A DNA stretch of 64,000 nucleotides from Pempheris klunzingeri. Lineage: Eukaryota; Chordata; Actinopteri; Acropomatiformes; Pempheridae. Made by a program: the position numbers and the translations under genes. The stretch spans positions 15,046,328 through 15,110,327 of the forward strand of contig NC_092019.1 in NCBI RefSeq assembly GCF_042242105.1. The letters are read 5' to 3'. Positions 62,801-64,000 of the stretch are shown piece after piece; positions within the stretch are counted from its first letter, which is position 1; each line of letters starts with the position of its first letter. Under the pieces are notes generated by a model. That model searched no databases. It was given only the letters and a program-made list of their open reading frames with translations, and had not been told where the DNA came from.

Positions 62801-63727
62801 CTCATCTTTTCTCTCCTCAGCCTATTTCTCCTCCTCTTCATCCTCCTCCTCCCAACGTTCTTTTTATCTCTCCTCCTCGCTCTTCCTTTTTCTAAATGGA
62901 TTGTAATATCTCATTACCCAGCACAAAGGCTCTATGCCTGGGGATGGGACAGAAGTTTAGTGGGAATGAAGGAAAACCTCCTGCAATGAACACAACGATC
63001 TGTGTTCAAAGCCTGGATTAACAGAAGGCTTTGCTAGCCTTCTCTTCTCCGCTATTCTCTCCTATTCTGTCACTTCTGCCCAGCACTGACACGAAGAGCT
63101 GCAAAAGGTGTTGACCTTCACATAAACCTGCTTTTGACAATTCACATTTAAAAACAAAATGTTTTTTCCCCCAAAATGAGCAACCTTGGATAATTTTTGT
63201 GTTTTGATTATTGCATGATTTTTTTCCTCCTCCCTCTCCAAAAATTATCTGCCGTTAGATCCTTGAATAGGGTTCACAAGTCTCTATGTCAAATAGAACC
63301 CCTACGTGCTAAGACTACAGCATTTGCAGGGCGGTTAAGCTGGCAGGAAACCAGATTTGTCACAGAATCTGACACAGTGAGTCTGTCTGAAAATAGGTGG
63401 GTATTTATAGAAATATTTGGACTAATTCTTTTTAATTTTATTTTATAAACTACAACAAAATACCTGCATTGTTTATGTATCCAATTTGCCAAAGATTTTC
63501 TAAAAAGTACTGGTCGACGGTGTTTGTTGAGCCTGAACATACATAAAAAAAGATATATTTCCAAATGTGTCCTGGTGTGGCCATGGTGTTGTATGTTTGT
63601 ACATGTATATTTCTTTGTGTGTACAGGCTTTGGTCTTACCAGCATGACCACACACCAGTTGAGGATTCCTCTGTAGTTACTGAAACCACTGGCTGAACTC
63701 AGCAGGGACTCTCGTGTCTTATGACAG
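46173..63727 (-). CDS. dgat1: Diacylglycerol O-acyltransferase 1 (exons 2-17; exon 1 outside the window)
   Basis: An MBOAT-family ER membrane enzyme that joins diacylglycerol and fatty acyl-CoA to make triacylglycerol. Sixteen exons in transcription order: 63727-63640, 62585-62545, 62226-62141, 58960-58908, 58429-58324, 50347-50219, 49821-49753, 49642-49539, 49152-49114, 48955-48914, 48824-48780, 48145-48033, 47627-47562, 47086-46999, 46844-46782 and 46322-46173. They give about 427 codons in one open frame. Human DGAT1 has 17 exons and 488 residues, so only exon 1, the N-terminal cytosolic part, is missing. Diagnostic stretches are [39 protein letters not shown], the acyl-CoA-binding motif [17 protein letters not shown] and the SAFFHE segment with the catalytic His. 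It ends [13 protein letters not shown]. The 8-kb intron between 50347 and 58324 holds a nested transposon. Whether this is the a or b teleost paralogue is unresolved. Confidence 0.95.
50440..50605. repeat. Polypurine tract
   Basis: About 165 bp made almost only of A and G on the plus strand with GGA/GAGA character. On the dgat1 transcript it is a long pyrimidine run upstream of exon 6's downstream intron sequence, close to the start of the intron after exon 7's acceptor. Confidence 0.7.
51465..51512. other. Two adjacent perfect hairpins
   Basis: Hairpin 1: tgccaggcacc (51465-51475), spacer atgac, ggtgcctggca (51481-51491). Hairpin 2: agtaggta (51491-51498), spacer acatga, tacctact (51505-51512). 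They share one base. The first is GC-rich and fully complementary. They lie in a dgat1 intron about 530 bp left of the Tc1 element. Confidence 0.85.
53316..53330 (+). repeat. Left target-site duplication of the LINE
   Basis: aattaagacaattct, identical to 56243-56257. It marks the exact left junction of the LINE within the Tc1 transposase sequence. Confidence 0.93.
53331..56242 (+). mobile_element. 5'-truncated Tx1/L1-like LINE inside the Tc1 element
   Basis: The 2912-bp insert is flanked by a perfect 15-bp duplication, aattaagacaattct, at 53316-53330 and 56243-56257. It begins inside the apurinic endonuclease domain (CNIYAPPG at about 53434). The endonuclease end and polymerase start follow at 53542-54672 ([27 protein letters not shown]). 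The polymerase core is in 54816-55820 ([22 protein letters not shown] and the active site LYADDVLI), and a C-terminal piece extends to about 56045. Frameshifts near 53488, 54672 and 55800 break the frame. The 3' end has poly-A-rich runs and AATAAAT before the target copy. The clade is assigned from motifs only. Confidence 0.88.
56243..56257 (+). repeat. Right target-site duplication of the LINE
   Basis: aattaagacaattct, identical to 53316-53330. It follows the A-rich LINE tail, after which the Tc1 transposase sequence resumes (tgcaaag...). Confidence 0.93.
56783..56897. repeat. (CA)n microsatellite
   Basis: An uninterrupted CA run of about 66 bp (56783-56848), then a second imperfect CA block to about 56897. 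It starts about 190 bp beyond the right end of the Tc1 element. Confidence 0.95.
57006..57047. repeat. (GAGAG)n minisatellite-like run
   Basis: About eight copies of a 5-bp purine unit (gagga/gagag). Confidence 0.9.
58961..62140 (-). other. dgat1 intron between exons 4 and 5
   Basis: A 3.2-kb intron with a dispersed repeat at about 60776-60928, a pyrimidine-rich tract at about 61480-61620 and short GT runs. No coding exon is seen. Confidence 0.65.
60776..60928 (+). repeat. Dispersed teleost repeat fragment
   Basis: The stretch with tatatagcgccaattcacaa, then gagcaggtctagacc and gagagacccaacgattc, matches a repeat motif common in teleost introns and intergenic DNA. It is a partial copy with no visible ends, and I do not know its formal class. 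Confidence 0.55.
62586..63639 (-). other. dgat1 intron between exons 2 and 3
   Basis: It contains a polypyrimidine tract (about 62725-62892, almost all C/T on the plus strand). No coding exon is seen. Confidence 0.65.
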
Positions 63728-64000
63728 CTACAGAAATGAATAAATAATTCATTAATCAATCAAAAATAACATGAACATGTTCTTTTTATTTGACTCCAGC
63801 ATCCTTATGACTGTACATCAAGTGATGAATATTAGAAAAAAGGAACCCCGTAGTCTTTCAATAATCTACTCAGCATCAACAAAAACAACCTCAAAATGTT
63901 GAGGCAGGAATTCAAGAAACTAAAAATGAAATTGGTCTCACTTTTTTTTTTTATGTGATCACTTATTGACTCACAACATTCATAAATTCATTTTAGCACA
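63728..64000 (-). other. dgat1 intron 1 (partial)
   Basis: AT-rich intron sequence left of the missing exon 1. No feature is recognised. Confidence 0.6.

Noticed and set aside
1-64000. CRISPR arrays, operons, riboswitches and other prokaryotic features
   Set aside because: The window is vertebrate nuclear DNA; no direct-repeat/spacer pattern or operon structure is present.

Overview
This window is nuclear DNA from a teleost fish, most likely a spiny-rayed (percomorph-like) species with a stomach. The evidence is intron-rich vertebrate genes with compact introns, many CA/TG microsatellites, and fish-type mobile elements (an L2-like LINE ending in GATTCT repeats, a Tc1 element with long inverted repeats, a Tx1/L1-like LINE, and TTAA-flanked short elements). 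Five protein-coding genes could be read exon by exon. In every model the reading frame stays open across all inferred junctions. All introns are GT-AG, and the exon lengths sum to whole codons.

Layout. 1-1618 (+): the last five coding exons of atp4a, the gastric H+/K+ ATPase alpha subunit. 2604-16225 (-): all of dennd3, a Rab12 exchange factor (27 coding exons, 1270 residues), with a likely non-coding first exon near 19.0-19.25 kb. 23037-31380 (-): all of slc45a4, a major-facilitator transporter (12 coding exons, 815 residues), with a likely non-coding first exon near 33.2-33.4 kb. 34339-36506 (-): gpr20, an orphan GPCR (381 residues), split here by five introns. 36.6-45.4 kb: a non-coding interval with microsatellites, a perfect hairpin and a CTCF-like motif. 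46173-63727 (-): dgat1, diacylglycerol O-acyltransferase 1; exons 2-17 are present and exon 1 lies beyond the right edge.

The genes do not form an operon or a pathway; they are neighbours. dennd3, slc45a4 and gpr20 keep the order they have on human chromosome 8q24.3. atp4a (human 19q13) and the close position of dgat1 are fish-specific neighbours. atp4a and dennd3 converge, with predicted poly(A) signals only about 260 bp apart.

Mobile DNA sits mainly in introns. A piggyBac-like short element in dennd3 carries an L2-like LINE fragment. A Tc1 element in dgat1 carries a 5'-truncated Tx1/L1-like LINE flanked by a perfect 15-bp target duplication. I found no clear sign of a wholly new biological system. 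The points most worth a second look are the intron-split gpr20, the exactly delimited nested transposon with its fused reading frame, dinucleotide repeats placed directly at dennd3 splice sites, perfect DNA hairpins in non-coding DNA, and CTCF-like motifs on both sides of gpr20.
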